19,154 nt of DNA, taken from contig JAGGWE010000097.1 of NCBI GenBank assembly GCA_021157665.1, positions 1-19,154 on the forward strand, in the 5' to 3' direction. This stretch comes from Sulfurimonas sp. (GTDB lineage Bacteria; Campylobacterota; Campylobacteria; Campylobacterales; Sulfurimonadaceae). The translations under genes and the position numbers were made by a program. This document shows positions 1 to 6,729 of the stretch, piece by piece (the stretch's first letter is position 1; every line of letters begins with the position of its first letter). The notes under the pieces are model-generated. The model did not search any database. It saw only the letters and a program-made list of their open reading frames with translations, and was not told where the DNA came from.

Positions 1-2
1 AT

Positions 3-584
3 TTAGTAGAAAAACATAATATCCCTAAAATATATATATCTCACCTTGTTTACTCTGGTCGTGGACTTGACAATTTAAAAATGGACTTAACAAAAGAACA
101 AAGAAGAAAAGCAGTAGAATTTATACTAGATAAAGCATTTGAGTATCATAAAACAGGTAGAGATATAGAGATAGTAACTGGAAATATGGAACAAGATGCT
201 ATTTTATTTTTAAATAAATTTGGTGAAAAATATCCAGAACTTAAAGATACAATGAGAAAAAGACTTGTTAGTTGGGGTGGAAACTCTGCAGGTAAAAAAC
301 TTTTAAATATTAACAGTGAGGGTGATGTAAGACCTGACCCATTTTTCCCACTAATTGTTGGAAATGTTATAAATCAAAATTTCGGTGATATTTGGAAAGG
401 TGGTAAACTACTAGACCAACTAAGAATACACCCTAGAACATATATAAGTGGTATCTGTAGCGAATGTGAGCAAATAGATATTTGCAATGGTGGTTCTCGT
501 GCAAGAGCGTATGCAATTACAGGTGATTTATGGAGTGAAGACCCATCATGCTATTTAACTGAAGAAGAGAGAAGGAAAAACTAA
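3..584 (+). CDS. nirJ: Heme d1 biosynthesis radical SAM protein NirJ (C-terminal part, 5' truncated by window edge)
   Basis: The reading frame is open from base 3 without a start codon, so the gene begins upstream; 193 C-terminal residues are visible. NirJ is a cytoplasmic radical SAM enzyme that removes the propionate side chains of didecarboxysiroheme during heme d1 synthesis (family knowledge). The visible part carries the C-terminal auxiliary cluster motif, C-x2-C-x5-C near 456-488 and a fourth Cys at 549-551, followed by the family-typical GGSRARAYAITGDLW and DPSCYL segments. The N-terminal CxxxCxxC SAM cluster lies outside the window. An ATG at 81 is in frame, but the protein is clearly homologous upstream of it (YSGRGLDNLK), so 81 is not the true start. 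The stop overlaps the nirF start by one base (TAATG). Confidence 0.9.
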   Translation, partial: LVEKHNIPKIYISHLVYSGRGLDNLKMDLTKEQRRKAVEFILDKAFEYHKTGRDIEIVTGNMEQDAILFLNKFGEKYPELKDTMRKRLVSWGGNSAGKKLLNINSEGDVRPDPFFPLIVGNVINQNFGDIWKGGKLLDQLRIHPRTYISGICSECEQIDICNGGSRARAYAITGDLWSEDPSCYLTEEERRKN

Positions 585-1717
585 TGATAAGAAAACTACT
601 AATAGGAGTTACATTAAGTGCTTCACTTTTTGTAACCGCACAAGCCAAAGGTGTAAATCCAATTATTTCTATGTTAAATACAAATGAAAAAATATTTGTA
701 GTAGAAAGAGAAAGTGATTCACTTGCGATTATCGAAAAAGGGCTAACTCGTGGTCATCTAAAGGGTATGCACAACATGAATCATGGTGTTGTGAAATTTG
801 ATGGTAAAGATGGTTATGTAATCTCTCGTGATGGATGGGTTGTAAAATTTGATCCAGAAAAAGAGGTAGTTCTAAAGGAGTTAAAAACTAGTGATAGTGC
901 TATCGGTTTTACAATAACTAAAAACTTCCTTGCAGTGGCAAATTATGCTAAAAAAAGTGTAGATATTTTAGATAGAGATCTAGATCCTCTTCAATCATTT
1001 GAAACTGGCTCAAAAAATGTTGGAATAAAAACATATAAAGAATATCTAATCTTTTCACAAATGGATAATGATAAAATCACTGTTTTAAAAGATACAAACT
1101 ATGGAAAAGGACTTCCAAAATTTGTAATTCATAAAGAGTTTGAAGATGTTGGAGTTATGCCATTTGATGCGATGATTAAAAACAATAACTTTATCACTGG
1201 GTTCTTTCAAAGTAAACATTTCGGTGTTGTTGATTTAGATACTATGAAATATAGAAAAATAGATATTTTACTAGGAAGTAGAAAACCTGTTTTAAAAGTT
1301 CCACACTTTGGTTTTTGGAGTATTAGTGATGGAAATGTATTTATCCCTGCAGTTGGTGATAATAAAGTTCTAGTTTATACACCAGATTTCAAATTTGTTC
1401 AAAATATTGAGACTGAAGGTTTACCTGTTTTTACTGCACTGTCTCCTGATAAAAAATATCTTGCAGTAACTTTTAGTGGTAAAAAGTTCCCAGTTATTCA
1501 AATTGTTGATACTAAAACTCTAAAAATCATTAAGCGTTTTGAATTTGATGGTAAAGTACTTCATGTAAGATGGTCAAAGATAAGACCTAATCTTTATGTA
1601 TCAGTAAACGATACAAATAAAGTTGCGGTTATCAATACTAAACAGTGGTATATTTCTCGTGAGATGTTTGGTATCAATAAACCATCAGGTATATTTATTT
1701 ATGAGGAAGAAAAATAA
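584..1717 (+). CDS. nirF: Heme d1 biosynthesis protein NirF
   Basis: 377 residues, the usual NirF length. NirF is a periplasmic beta-propeller protein acting at the last steps of heme d1 formation; dihydro-heme d1 dehydrogenase activity has been reported for the family. The N-terminus is a Sec signal peptide (basic MIRK, hydrophobic core to about residue 18, AQA cleavage site at 19-21). There is no lipobox cysteine, so it is predicted soluble rather than a lipoprotein as in some pseudomonads. The rest shows repeated propeller-blade strands, with the early conserved His-rich segment GHLKGMHNMNHG and a final VSVNDTNKVAVINT blade. Start and stop overlap nirJ and cobA by one base each, which implies translational coupling inside a heme d1 operon. 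Confidence 0.92.
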   Translation: MIRKLLIGVTLSASLFVTAQAKGVNPIISMLNTNEKIFVVERESDSLAIIEKGLTRGHLKGMHNMNHGVVKFDGKDGYVISRDGWVVKFDPEKEVVLKELKTSDSAIGFTITKNFLAVANYAKKSVDILDRDLDPLQSFETGSKNVGIKTYKEYLIFSQMDNDKITVLKDTNYGKGLPKFVIHKEFEDVGVMPFDAMIKNNNFITGFFQSKHFGVVDLDTMKYRKIDILLGSRKPVLKVPHFGFWSISDGNVFIPAVGDNKVLVYTPDFKFVQNIETEGLPVFTALSPDKKYLAVTFSGKKFPVIQIVDTKTLKIIKRFEFDGKVLHVRWSKIRPNLYVSVNDTNKVAVINTKQWYISREMFGINKPSGIFIYEEEK

Positions 1718-2451
1718 TGGGTAAAGTTTATTTAACAGGGGCTGGTCCAGGGGACATTGAATTACTTACAGTAAAAGCACTAAAAGTAATAAAAGAAGCT
1801 GATGTTATCATTTACGACCGTTTAGCAAATCCAGATATTCTTAAAGAGGCAAAAAATGCTTGTGAGTTTGTTTATGTTGGGAAAGAGGATGGTCGCCATA
1901 TCATGCCTCAAGACGATATAAATGAAACAATATACCAAAATGCACTTAAACATAAAAATGTAGTTCGCCTAAAAGGTGGAGATCCTTTTGTATTTGGTCG
2001 TGGAGGTGAAGAAGCTCTTTATCTACTCCAAAGAGATATAAAGTTTGATATTATTCCAGGTATCACTTCTGCTATTTCTGCTCCTGCTTATGCAGGTATT
2101 CCTGTTACTCACCGTGGAGTTGCAGTTAGTTTTAGAGTTGTAACTGGTCATGAATCACCAAATAAAAAAGTATCTCAAATACCTTGGGATACTTTTAAAA
2201 CAGATGACACGATAGTATTTTTAATGGGTCTTCATAATCTTCCTAAAATTAGTGAAAAACTAATCGAAATTGGTAAAGCAAGTGATTATCCCGTAGCAGT
2301 TATCTCAAAAGGAACAACCCCAGAACAAACTGTTGTTGTGGGAACATTAGAAAATATAGTTGAAAAAGCTAAAGATATACCTACTCCAGCACTTATTGTT
2401 GTTGGTCGTGTTGTTGAGCTTAGAGAACAACTTAAATGGTTTGAGGGTTAA
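1717..2451 (+). CDS. cobA: Uroporphyrinogen-III C-methyltransferase (SUMT, CobA/NirE)
   Basis: 244 residues, a single-domain SUMT. It methylates uroporphyrinogen III twice with S-adenosylmethionine to give precorrin-2, the branch point to siroheme and heme d1; the enzyme is cytoplasmic. Visible motifs are the N-terminal YLTGAGPGDIELLTVKA, the SAM-binding RLKGGDPFVFGRGGEE (about residues 84-99), PGITSAISAPAYAGIPVTHR (about 114-133) and the later VFLMGLHNLP. It has no CysG dehydrogenase domain; that activity is encoded separately at 8831-9397. Position between nirF and the kinase gene, with one-base overlaps at both ends, marks it as the heme d1-dedicated SUMT (called NirE in pseudomonads). It could also supply siroheme, so nirE would be an equally valid name. 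Confidence 0.93.
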   Translation: MGKVYLTGAGPGDIELLTVKALKVIKEADVIIYDRLANPDILKEAKNACEFVYVGKEDGRHIMPQDDINETIYQNALKHKNVVRLKGGDPFVFGRGGEEALYLLQRDIKFDIIPGITSAISAPAYAGIPVTHRGVAVSFRVVTGHESPNKKVSQIPWDTFKTDDTIVFLMGLHNLPKISEKLIEIGKASDYPVAVISKGTTPEQTVVVGTLENIVEKAKDIPTPALIVVGRVVELREQLKWFEG

Positions 2452-3959
2452 TGCCTAAACCACAACATGATTTCAATCACCCAGTAGAGATAGCTAAGAA
2501 TATCTACTGGATTGGTATGTATCTTGAAAATGACCCCTTTCAGTGCCACCCTTATTTTATTGAAAATGGAGATGAATCTATTTTAATTGATCCAGGTTCA
2601 ATGCTTGAGTTTGATGAAACTGTAAGAAAAGTAAAACTAATCTCAGACTTTAAATCTATAAAATATATTATACTTCATCACCAAGACCCAGACCTCTGTG
2701 CAGCAGTTCCTGAGATAGAAAAACTAATAAATAGAGATGATTTACTAATTGTCACCCACTCAAGAATGTCTCTTTTAATTAAACACTACCTTGTTACTTC
2801 TGATTACTATGAAATAGATAAAAATGACAATCAACTTATAACATCAAATGGATTTAAATTGGAATTTTCAACAACTCCATACTGCCATTCACCTGGTGCT
2901 TTTGTAAGTTATGAACCTAAAACTAAAACTCTATTTTCTGGAGATATTTTTGGTGGTCTTGAAGAATCTTGGGAATTTTATGCTGATGAAACATACTTTA
3001 GTAAAGCAAAAAAATTTCATGAAGAGTATATGCCAAGTAAAGATATTTTTAACTATGCACTAAATAAAATTGAAAAACTTGATATAGATCTAATAGCCCC
3101 TCAACATGGTTCAATCATACAAAAAAAATATATTAAAAATCTAATCAAGGATATGAAAAACTTAGATTGTGGACTATATATAGAAGATAAATATAATCTT
3201 GAACTACTAGATACAATTAATGAACTAAAAATCAAAGAAAAAACGATTAAAGAACAAGCTAGAAAAATTTTTGAACAATCAAAAAGAGCTGAAATGGGAG
3301 AGATGATAGGGAATATTGCTCACCAATGGCGTCAACCCTTAGCGATTGTTAATACTATTTTAGCAATTTTAAAAGAGAAAAACAGTGCAAACCTTTTAAC
3401 AAAAGATGAGATTGATACTAAAGTTCAAAAAATGGAAAAACGAGTTAACTATATGTCTGAAACAATTACAGACTTTATGAATTATTATAAACCAGATAAA
3501 GATAAAATAGTTTTCAATATTTATGAAGCGGTAAATAAAGCACTTGAAATCTCTGCCTATATAAAAAACAATAATGAGATAGAGATAAATATCACTGGCA
3601 ATAAACAATTAAACATATATGGACTAATAAATGAATTTGTTCAAGTAATTGTATCAATTTTAACTAATATTTATGATATTAAAAATATTAGAAATATTCA
3701 AAAAATAAAAATAGATATAAATATTAACAAAGAAAATAATAATGCTATACTATCAATAAGTGATAATGCAGGTGGAATTGATAAGAAAATTTTATCAAAA
3801 ATTTTCAATCCATATTTTACAACAAAACATCAATCTATGGGAACGGGATTAGGTCTACATATAGCAAAAATGATTATAGAAGACAATATGCACGGCTCAT
3901 TAGATGCAAAAAACAACAAAGATGGTGCAACATTTACAATAAGGATGAAATGTGAATAA
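2451..3959 (+). CDS. Sensor histidine kinase with N-terminal flavodiiron/ODP-like metallo-beta-lactamase domain
   Basis: 502 residues with no membrane segment, so a cytoplasmic kinase. Residues about 8-245 form a metallo-beta-lactamase domain of the flavodiiron/ODP type. Candidate diiron ligands are H77, D79 and D81 (HHQDPDL), H146 (YCHSPG), D165 (LFSGDIFGG) and H219 (APQHG). The canonical flavodiiron HxExDH motif is altered to HQDPDL, and no flavodoxin domain follows. Instead residues about 245-278 are a coiled-coil linker, followed by a HisKA domain with predicted phospho-His H291 (AHQWRQPL). A HATPase_c domain has N-box TNIYD, G1 DNAGGID, F-box FNPYFTTK and G2 GTGLGLHIAK. Family knowledge: such diiron domains bind O2 or NO. 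Inference: it senses one of these and controls denitrification. It overlaps cobA by one base and the response regulator by eight. Confidence 0.88.
   Translation: MPKPQHDFNHPVEIAKNIYWIGMYLENDPFQCHPYFIENGDESILIDPGSMLEFDETVRKVKLISDFKSIKYIILHHQDPDLCAAVPEIEKLINRDDLLIVTHSRMSLLIKHYLVTSDYYEIDKNDNQLITSNGFKLEFSTTPYCHSPGAFVSYEPKTKTLFSGDIFGGLEESWEFYADETYFSKAKKFHEEYMPSKDIFNYALNKIEKLDIDLIAPQHGSIIQKKYIKNLIKDMKNLDCGLYIEDKYNLELLDTINELKIKEKTIKEQARKIFEQSKRAEMGEMIGNIAHQWRQPLAIVNTILAILKEKNSANLLTKDEIDTKVQKMEKRVNYMSETITDFMNYYKPDKDKIVFNIYEAVNKALEISAYIKNNNEIEINITGNKQLNIYGLINEFVQVIVSILTNIYDIKNIRNIQKIKIDININKENNNAILSISDNAGGIDKKILSKIFNPYFTTKHQSMGTGLGLHIAKMIIEDNMHGSLDAKNNKDGATFTIRMKCE
3941..3945 (+). promoter_or_regulatory. 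Shine-Dalgarno site setting a GTG start for the response regulator
   Basis: AAGGA lies six bases before the GTG at 3952, inside the kinase's last codons. It supports a GTG start rather than a downstream ATG. Confidence 0.6.
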
Positions 3960-4653
3960 TTACGGATTAATTGATGATGTTTCAATTTTAATAGTTGAAG
4001 ATGAAGAGGAGTTACGAGACTATCTACAGGAATATTTACAACTTTTTTTTAAATATATATTTGTAGCTAAATGTGGAGAAGATGGTTATAATAAATATCT
4101 ACAAAAAAAACCAGATATAATCATTAGTGATGTTAATATGCCAAATCTAGATGGACTAACAATGATTAAACGGATTAGACAAAATGATGACAATACAAAT
4201 ATTATTGTTATGAGTGCTCATTCAGAACAAGATAAACTTCTTCAAGCTATAGAACTTAACCTTGTAACTTATCTAATTAAACCTATCAATGTACAAAAAT
4301 TAAAAGATATTTTATTAAATATTGTAAACGATTTGAAAGATTCTAAAAAAAGAGTTTATTTAAATCAAGATATTTATTGGGATAAAACAACTTCTAAATT
4401 ATGGAATATTTTAGAAGAGATACCTTTAAAAGAAAAAGAATCAATGATTTTTGAACTTCTACTCTCAAAAATAAATCATCCCTTTACATCTAAAGATATA
4501 TTTTTTCATCTTTATGGAGAACAAGCTGAGAAAGAGTTTTCAGAATACTCAATCACATCTTTTATTAAACGCCTTCGTTCTAAATTACCTCAAAATATAA
4601 TTCAAAACGAATATGGCTCTGGATATAAAATAACACTAAAAAATCACTCTTAA
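3952..4653 (+). CDS. Two-component response regulator, OmpR/PhoB-like
   Basis: 233 residues starting at GTG with a good Shine-Dalgarno. Residues about 10-125 are a receiver domain with acidic pocket E16/D17, phospho-acceptor D60 (IIISDVNMPNLDG), S88 (VMSAH) and K110 (LIKP). Residues about 135-230 look like a winged-helix DNA-binding domain of the OmpR/PhoB type, with FTSKDIFFHLYG, SITSFIKRLRSKL as the probable recognition helix, and the terminal YGSGYKI wing. The gene overlaps the upstream diiron-sensor kinase by eight bases, so the pair is almost certainly a cognate two-component system expressed with heme d1 genes. Targets cannot be read from the sequence; nir genes and other nitrogen-oxide or oxygen genes are the natural guess. 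Confidence 0.9.
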   Translation: MNNYGLIDDVSILIVEDEEELRDYLQEYLQLFFKYIFVAKCGEDGYNKYLQKKPDIIISDVNMPNLDGLTMIKRIRQNDDNTNIIVMSAHSEQDKLLQAIELNLVTYLIKPINVQKLKDILLNIVNDLKDSKKRVYLNQDIYWDKTTSKLWNILEEIPLKEKESMIFELLLSKINHPFTSKDIFFHLYGEQAEKEFSEYSITSFIKRLRSKLPQNIIQNEYGSGYKITLKNHS

Positions 4654-4669
4654 TAAATATAGAGTGATT
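4642..4669. terminator. Convergent terminator between response regulator and Sel1-repeat gene
   Basis: AATCACTCT (4642-4650) and AGAGTGATT (4661-4669) form a perfect 9-bp stem with a 10-base loop that covers the response regulator's stop codon. Read on the minus strand, the stem runs into a short T tract (4641-4638), fitting a terminator for the Sel1 gene. The plus-strand tail (CTTCTAT) is less T-rich. Confidence 0.65.
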
Positions 4670-4696
4670 CTTCTATAAGGTCAAAATAACTTTAAA

Positions 4697-5395
4697 TTAA
4701 TATTTTTCTAAATTATATTTCTTCCAAAGTTCACTTGCTGCTACATTTCCACTATCCATAGATTTTTTAGCCCATATTTTTGCTTCCACAAATTTTTCTT
4801 GATTACAATATGCTTCTGCAAGTAGATAATAAGCATTTGTGTCACCACTGTGTGCATTTACTTTTAACCATTGAGTAGCTTTGTTAAAATCTAACAACTG
4901 CATATACACAACACCAACATTTTGTAGTGCTTTTACATTACCACCAATCGCAGCTTTTTCAAGAAGTACAGCACTTTTAGTAACATTTATATCAACACCT
5001 TTACCCTCATAATACATAAGCGCTAAATTATACTGAGCATTAGCATTACCAAGATCAGCAGAAGAGTCTAGCCATGTTAATGCCAATTTTGAATCTTGAG
5101 GAACATTATGTCCACTTAAATACATCATTGCCAAATCATACTGAGCCACAGCATCCATATTATGTGCAGATTTTTTCAACCAAACAAGACCCTCTTTCAA
5201 ATCTTTTGAAGTTCCCATCCCATTAAAGTAAAGATAACTTAAAGCATTTTGAGAAACACTATCTCCTTTAACCGCTTCTTCTTTATATAATTTAAATGCT
5301 TTATCATAATTTTTATCTTTAAAAGCTTCCAAGCCAGTTTGTTCAGCATAAAGAGAACTAAATGCAATCAATACGAGTAAAATGTATTTATTCAT
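4697..5395 (-). CDS. Secreted Sel1-repeat (TPR-like) protein
   Basis: 232 residues with a Sec signal peptide (MNKYILLVLIAFSSLYAEQ, cleavage after about residue 17). The mature part is built of roughly 36-residue Sel1/TPR-like helical repeats at about 46-80, 81-116, 117-152 and 153-187. The repeats show the typical AQYDLAMMYLSG and AQYNLALMYYEGKGV pattern, with Ala/Gly at the packing positions. Such proteins are usually periplasmic or outer-membrane-associated protein-interaction scaffolds, sometimes beta-lactamase-like hcp proteins in Campylobacterota; no catalytic residues are visible here. The last two repeats lose the Sel1 GxGV loop and look more like plain TPRs. A Shine-Dalgarno AGGAAG sits eight bases before the ATG. 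It is divergent from the lipoprotein gene at 5605 and convergent with the response regulator. Function unknown. Confidence 0.88.
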   Translation of the reverse strand: MNKYILLVLIAFSSLYAEQTGLEAFKDKNYDKAFKLYKEEAVKGDSVSQNALSYLYFNGMGTSKDLKEGLVWLKKSAHNMDAVAQYDLAMMYLSGHNVPQDSKLALTWLDSSADLGNANAQYNLALMYYEGKGVDINVTKSAVLLEKAAIGGNVKALQNVGVVYMQLLDFNKATQWLKVNAHSGDTNAYYLLAEAYCNQEKFVEAKIWAKKSMDSGNVAASELWKKYNLEKY

Positions 5396-5418
5396 AATAA
5401 GTACTTCCTAATAATAAT

Positions 5419-5435
5419 TTGTAAGAATCTTACAA
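5419..5435. promoter_or_regulatory. 17-bp perfect palindrome upstream of the Sel1-repeat gene
   Basis: TTGTAAGA and TCTTACAA are perfect reverse complements around a single central A. The site lies 24 bases upstream of the Sel1 gene's ATG in the 209-base divergent region (5396-5604). The size and one-base centre suggest a dimeric regulator's operator. A weak hairpin in the Sel1 leader is an alternative, since the plus-strand copy is followed by a run of T. Confidence 0.4.
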
Positions 5436-5547
5436 TTTTTTTGTAAACAATCAAATATTGGGAATAAAACTAATAAACTTAGTGAAATATTGCAGGAAAA
5501 TATAAATATTACCAAACTTAAAATTATTTTTATATATATTAGTATAT

Positions 5548-5553
5548 TATAGT
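5548..5553 (+). promoter_or_regulatory. Possible -10 element for the lipoprotein gene
   Basis: TATAGT within an A/T-periodic tract (TATATATATTAGTATATTATAGTG) fits the Campylobacterota sigma-70 style, which relies on a -10 box and upstream T-rich periodicity. It would give a leader of about 45 bases. Overlapping alternatives (TATATT, TATTAT) cannot be excluded in such AT-rich DNA. Confidence 0.35.
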
Positions 5554-5604
5554 GACGAATGTTTTAAAACACTTAAAATAAAATCATAAAAGCAAGGGTT
5601 AAGA

Positions 5605-5928
5605 ATGAAAAAAGTAATTACACTAGGTATAGCATCAGTTCTAAGTGCATTAGTACTTGTAGGTTGTGGAGCGGCGATATCTCCAGAGGCACATACTGGA
5701 GAAACTCACAACAAACATATGACTCAAGAGAAAATACATAAAATCATTAAAAAAGCTGGTGAAAATAATGGTTGGAAAATGACTGAATTTAAAAGCAATG
5801 CTATAATTGCTGAAAAAATAGACGGTGACGACTCTACATCTGTAACAGTTACTTTCAATAAAGGCTCATTTGATATAGCACCTGCAAATAGTGATTTAGA
5901 AGATGCTATAAACAGTGCATTAAAATAA
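5605..5928 (+). CDS. Small putative lipoprotein
   Basis: 107 residues. The N-terminus is a lipoprotein signal peptide (MKKVITLGIASVLSALVLVGC) with lipobox LVGC and the lipidated cysteine at residue 21, so it should be anchored in the inner or outer membrane. The mature part of about 86 residues has a His-rich stretch (AHTGETHNKHMTQEKIHK, about 29-46), followed by a predicted helix and a beta-rich region (VTVTFNKGSFDI). I do not recognise the family; small lipoproteins like this are common in Campylobacterota. The Shine-Dalgarno is AAGG in AGCAAGGGTTAAGAATG. It is a stand-alone gene, divergent from the Sel1-repeat gene and convergent with the Crp/Fnr regulator, with which it shares a terminator. 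Confidence 0.8.
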   Translation: MKKVITLGIASVLSALVLVGCGAAISPEAHTGETHNKHMTQEKIHKIIKKAGENNGWKMTEFKSNAIIAEKIDGDDSTSVTVTFNKGSFDIAPANSDLEDAINSALK

Positions 5929-5941
5929 AAACTTATAAAAC

Positions 5942-5971
5942 TTAAAAGTGCTATTCAAAAAGCACTTTTAA
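5942..5971. terminator. Bidirectional terminator shared by the lipoprotein and Crp/Fnr genes
   Basis: TTAAAAGTGCT (5942-5952) and AGCACTTTTAA (5961-5971) form a perfect 11-bp stem with an 8-base loop. The hairpin lies 13 bases after the lipoprotein stop. It is partly inside the 3' end of the regulator gene, whose last codons form one arm and the loop. Flanks are A/T-rich on both sides, so it could end transcription from either direction. Confidence 0.65.
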
Positions 5972-6589
5972 ACCCTCTTTATTTTTAATCTTATACCCTT
6001 TTAACTCTTTTTTAACTAAACCTAAAACAACAAGCTTTTTGAAAGTTCTTGATAATGTTTCAGGTGTCATATGTAAATGCTTTGCCAAATCATAATGTTT
6101 TAAAGTTGTCAATTCAACTCTAGCATCACATAAAAATTTTGCTAATCTAGCTGTTGAATCTAGTACAATATTTAAAGCAATTACATTTTCAAGATATTTT
6201 ATTTTTTTGCAAAGAGATTTAAAAAATATAAGAGCTACTTCTGGGTCGTGAAAAAACTCTTTTTTAAATCTTTCATAATTTATCTCAATAACAGTCCCAG
6301 CAGTTTCAAATGCTGCAGAAGCAGGATAAGGAATACCCTCTAAAATCGCCATTTCAGCAACTAAACTAACTGGCAAGAACCTATGCATAATTATTTCATT
6401 ATTTTTGGGGTCAGTTTTATAAACTTTTAAAATACCATCTGTTAAAAGTATTAAAGAGGTTGGTTCCTCTTTTTCATAAAAAAGTATAGAATCTTTTTCA
6501 TAAGTTCTTTTTTTTGCAAAAGAGCTAAGAAGTTCAATCTGTTTATCATCTAAATTTTCAAAAAAAGAGATCTTTCTTAAATCTTTCAT
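5951..6589 (-). CDS. Crp/Fnr-family transcriptional regulator (DNR/NnrR-like candidate)
   Basis: 212 residues. Residues about 8-120 form a cyclic-nucleotide-binding-like sensor fold (ISFFENLDDKQIELLSSF, LLTDGILKVYK). A dimerisation helix follows (about 120-145), then a short helix-turn-helix domain (about 163-190). The recognition helix MTPETLSRTFKKL has E177, S180 and R181 in the E-x-x-S-R arrangement that reads TTGAT half-sites in FNR. Only two cysteines are present (C127, C154), not the FNR [4Fe-4S] pattern, so it resembles DNR/NnrR-type NO regulators more than oxygen-sensing FNR; this assignment is inference. I chose the ATG at 6589 because AAGG sits six bases before it; a TTG at 6595 would abut the Shine-Dalgarno. 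It is divergent from the TrpD-like gene and close to heme d1 genes. Confidence 0.87.
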   Translation of the reverse strand: MKDLRKISFFENLDDKQIELLSSFAKKRTYEKDSILFYEKEEPTSLILLTDGILKVYKTDPKNNEIIMHRFLPVSLVAEMAILEGIPYPASAAFETAGTVIEINYERFKKEFFHDPEVALIFFKSLCKKIKYLENVIALNIVLDSTARLAKFLCDARVELTTLKHYDLAKHLHMTPETLSRTFKKLVVLGLVKKELKGYKIKNKEGLKVLFE

Positions 6590-6679
6590 AACCAACCTTA
6601 TATTAAGAGTGTTAATATATCCATCAATCGCTTAAAATGGTATTAATAGCACCAATAGATATTTTATATCAACTCTATA

Positions 6680-6698
6680 TTTATCTAATTTTGATAAA
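6680..6698. repeat. Inverted repeat in the regulator/TrpD-like divergent region
   Basis: TTTATC and GATAAA are perfect 6-base arms separated by seven bases. The site lies 32 bases before the TrpD-like start and about 90 bases from the regulator start. It could be an operator, but in DNA this AT-rich it may be chance. A second palindrome, GATAT-TTT-ATATC, lies at 6658-6670. Neither matches the FNR consensus spacing. Confidence 0.25.
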
Positions 6699-6729
6699 CT
6701 CCATAATCTTAAAAAAGTAAAGAGTATTA

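Noticed and set aside
2451..3250. Flavodiiron NO/O2 reductase enzyme
   Set aside because: No flavodoxin or other electron-transfer domain follows; a kinase does, so a sensor role is more likely than catalysis.
3396..3608. Minus-strand open frame of 70 codons inside the kinase gene
   Set aside because: Hydrophobic, Phe/Ile-rich translation typical of the antisense of an AT-rich Lys/Asn-rich gene; no homology or Shine-Dalgarno.
5441..5454. Second FNR-like site, TTGTAAACAATCAA, upstream of the Sel1-repeat gene
   Set aside because: Two mismatches in one half-site, and its distance does not fit a convincing -10 for either neighbouring gene.
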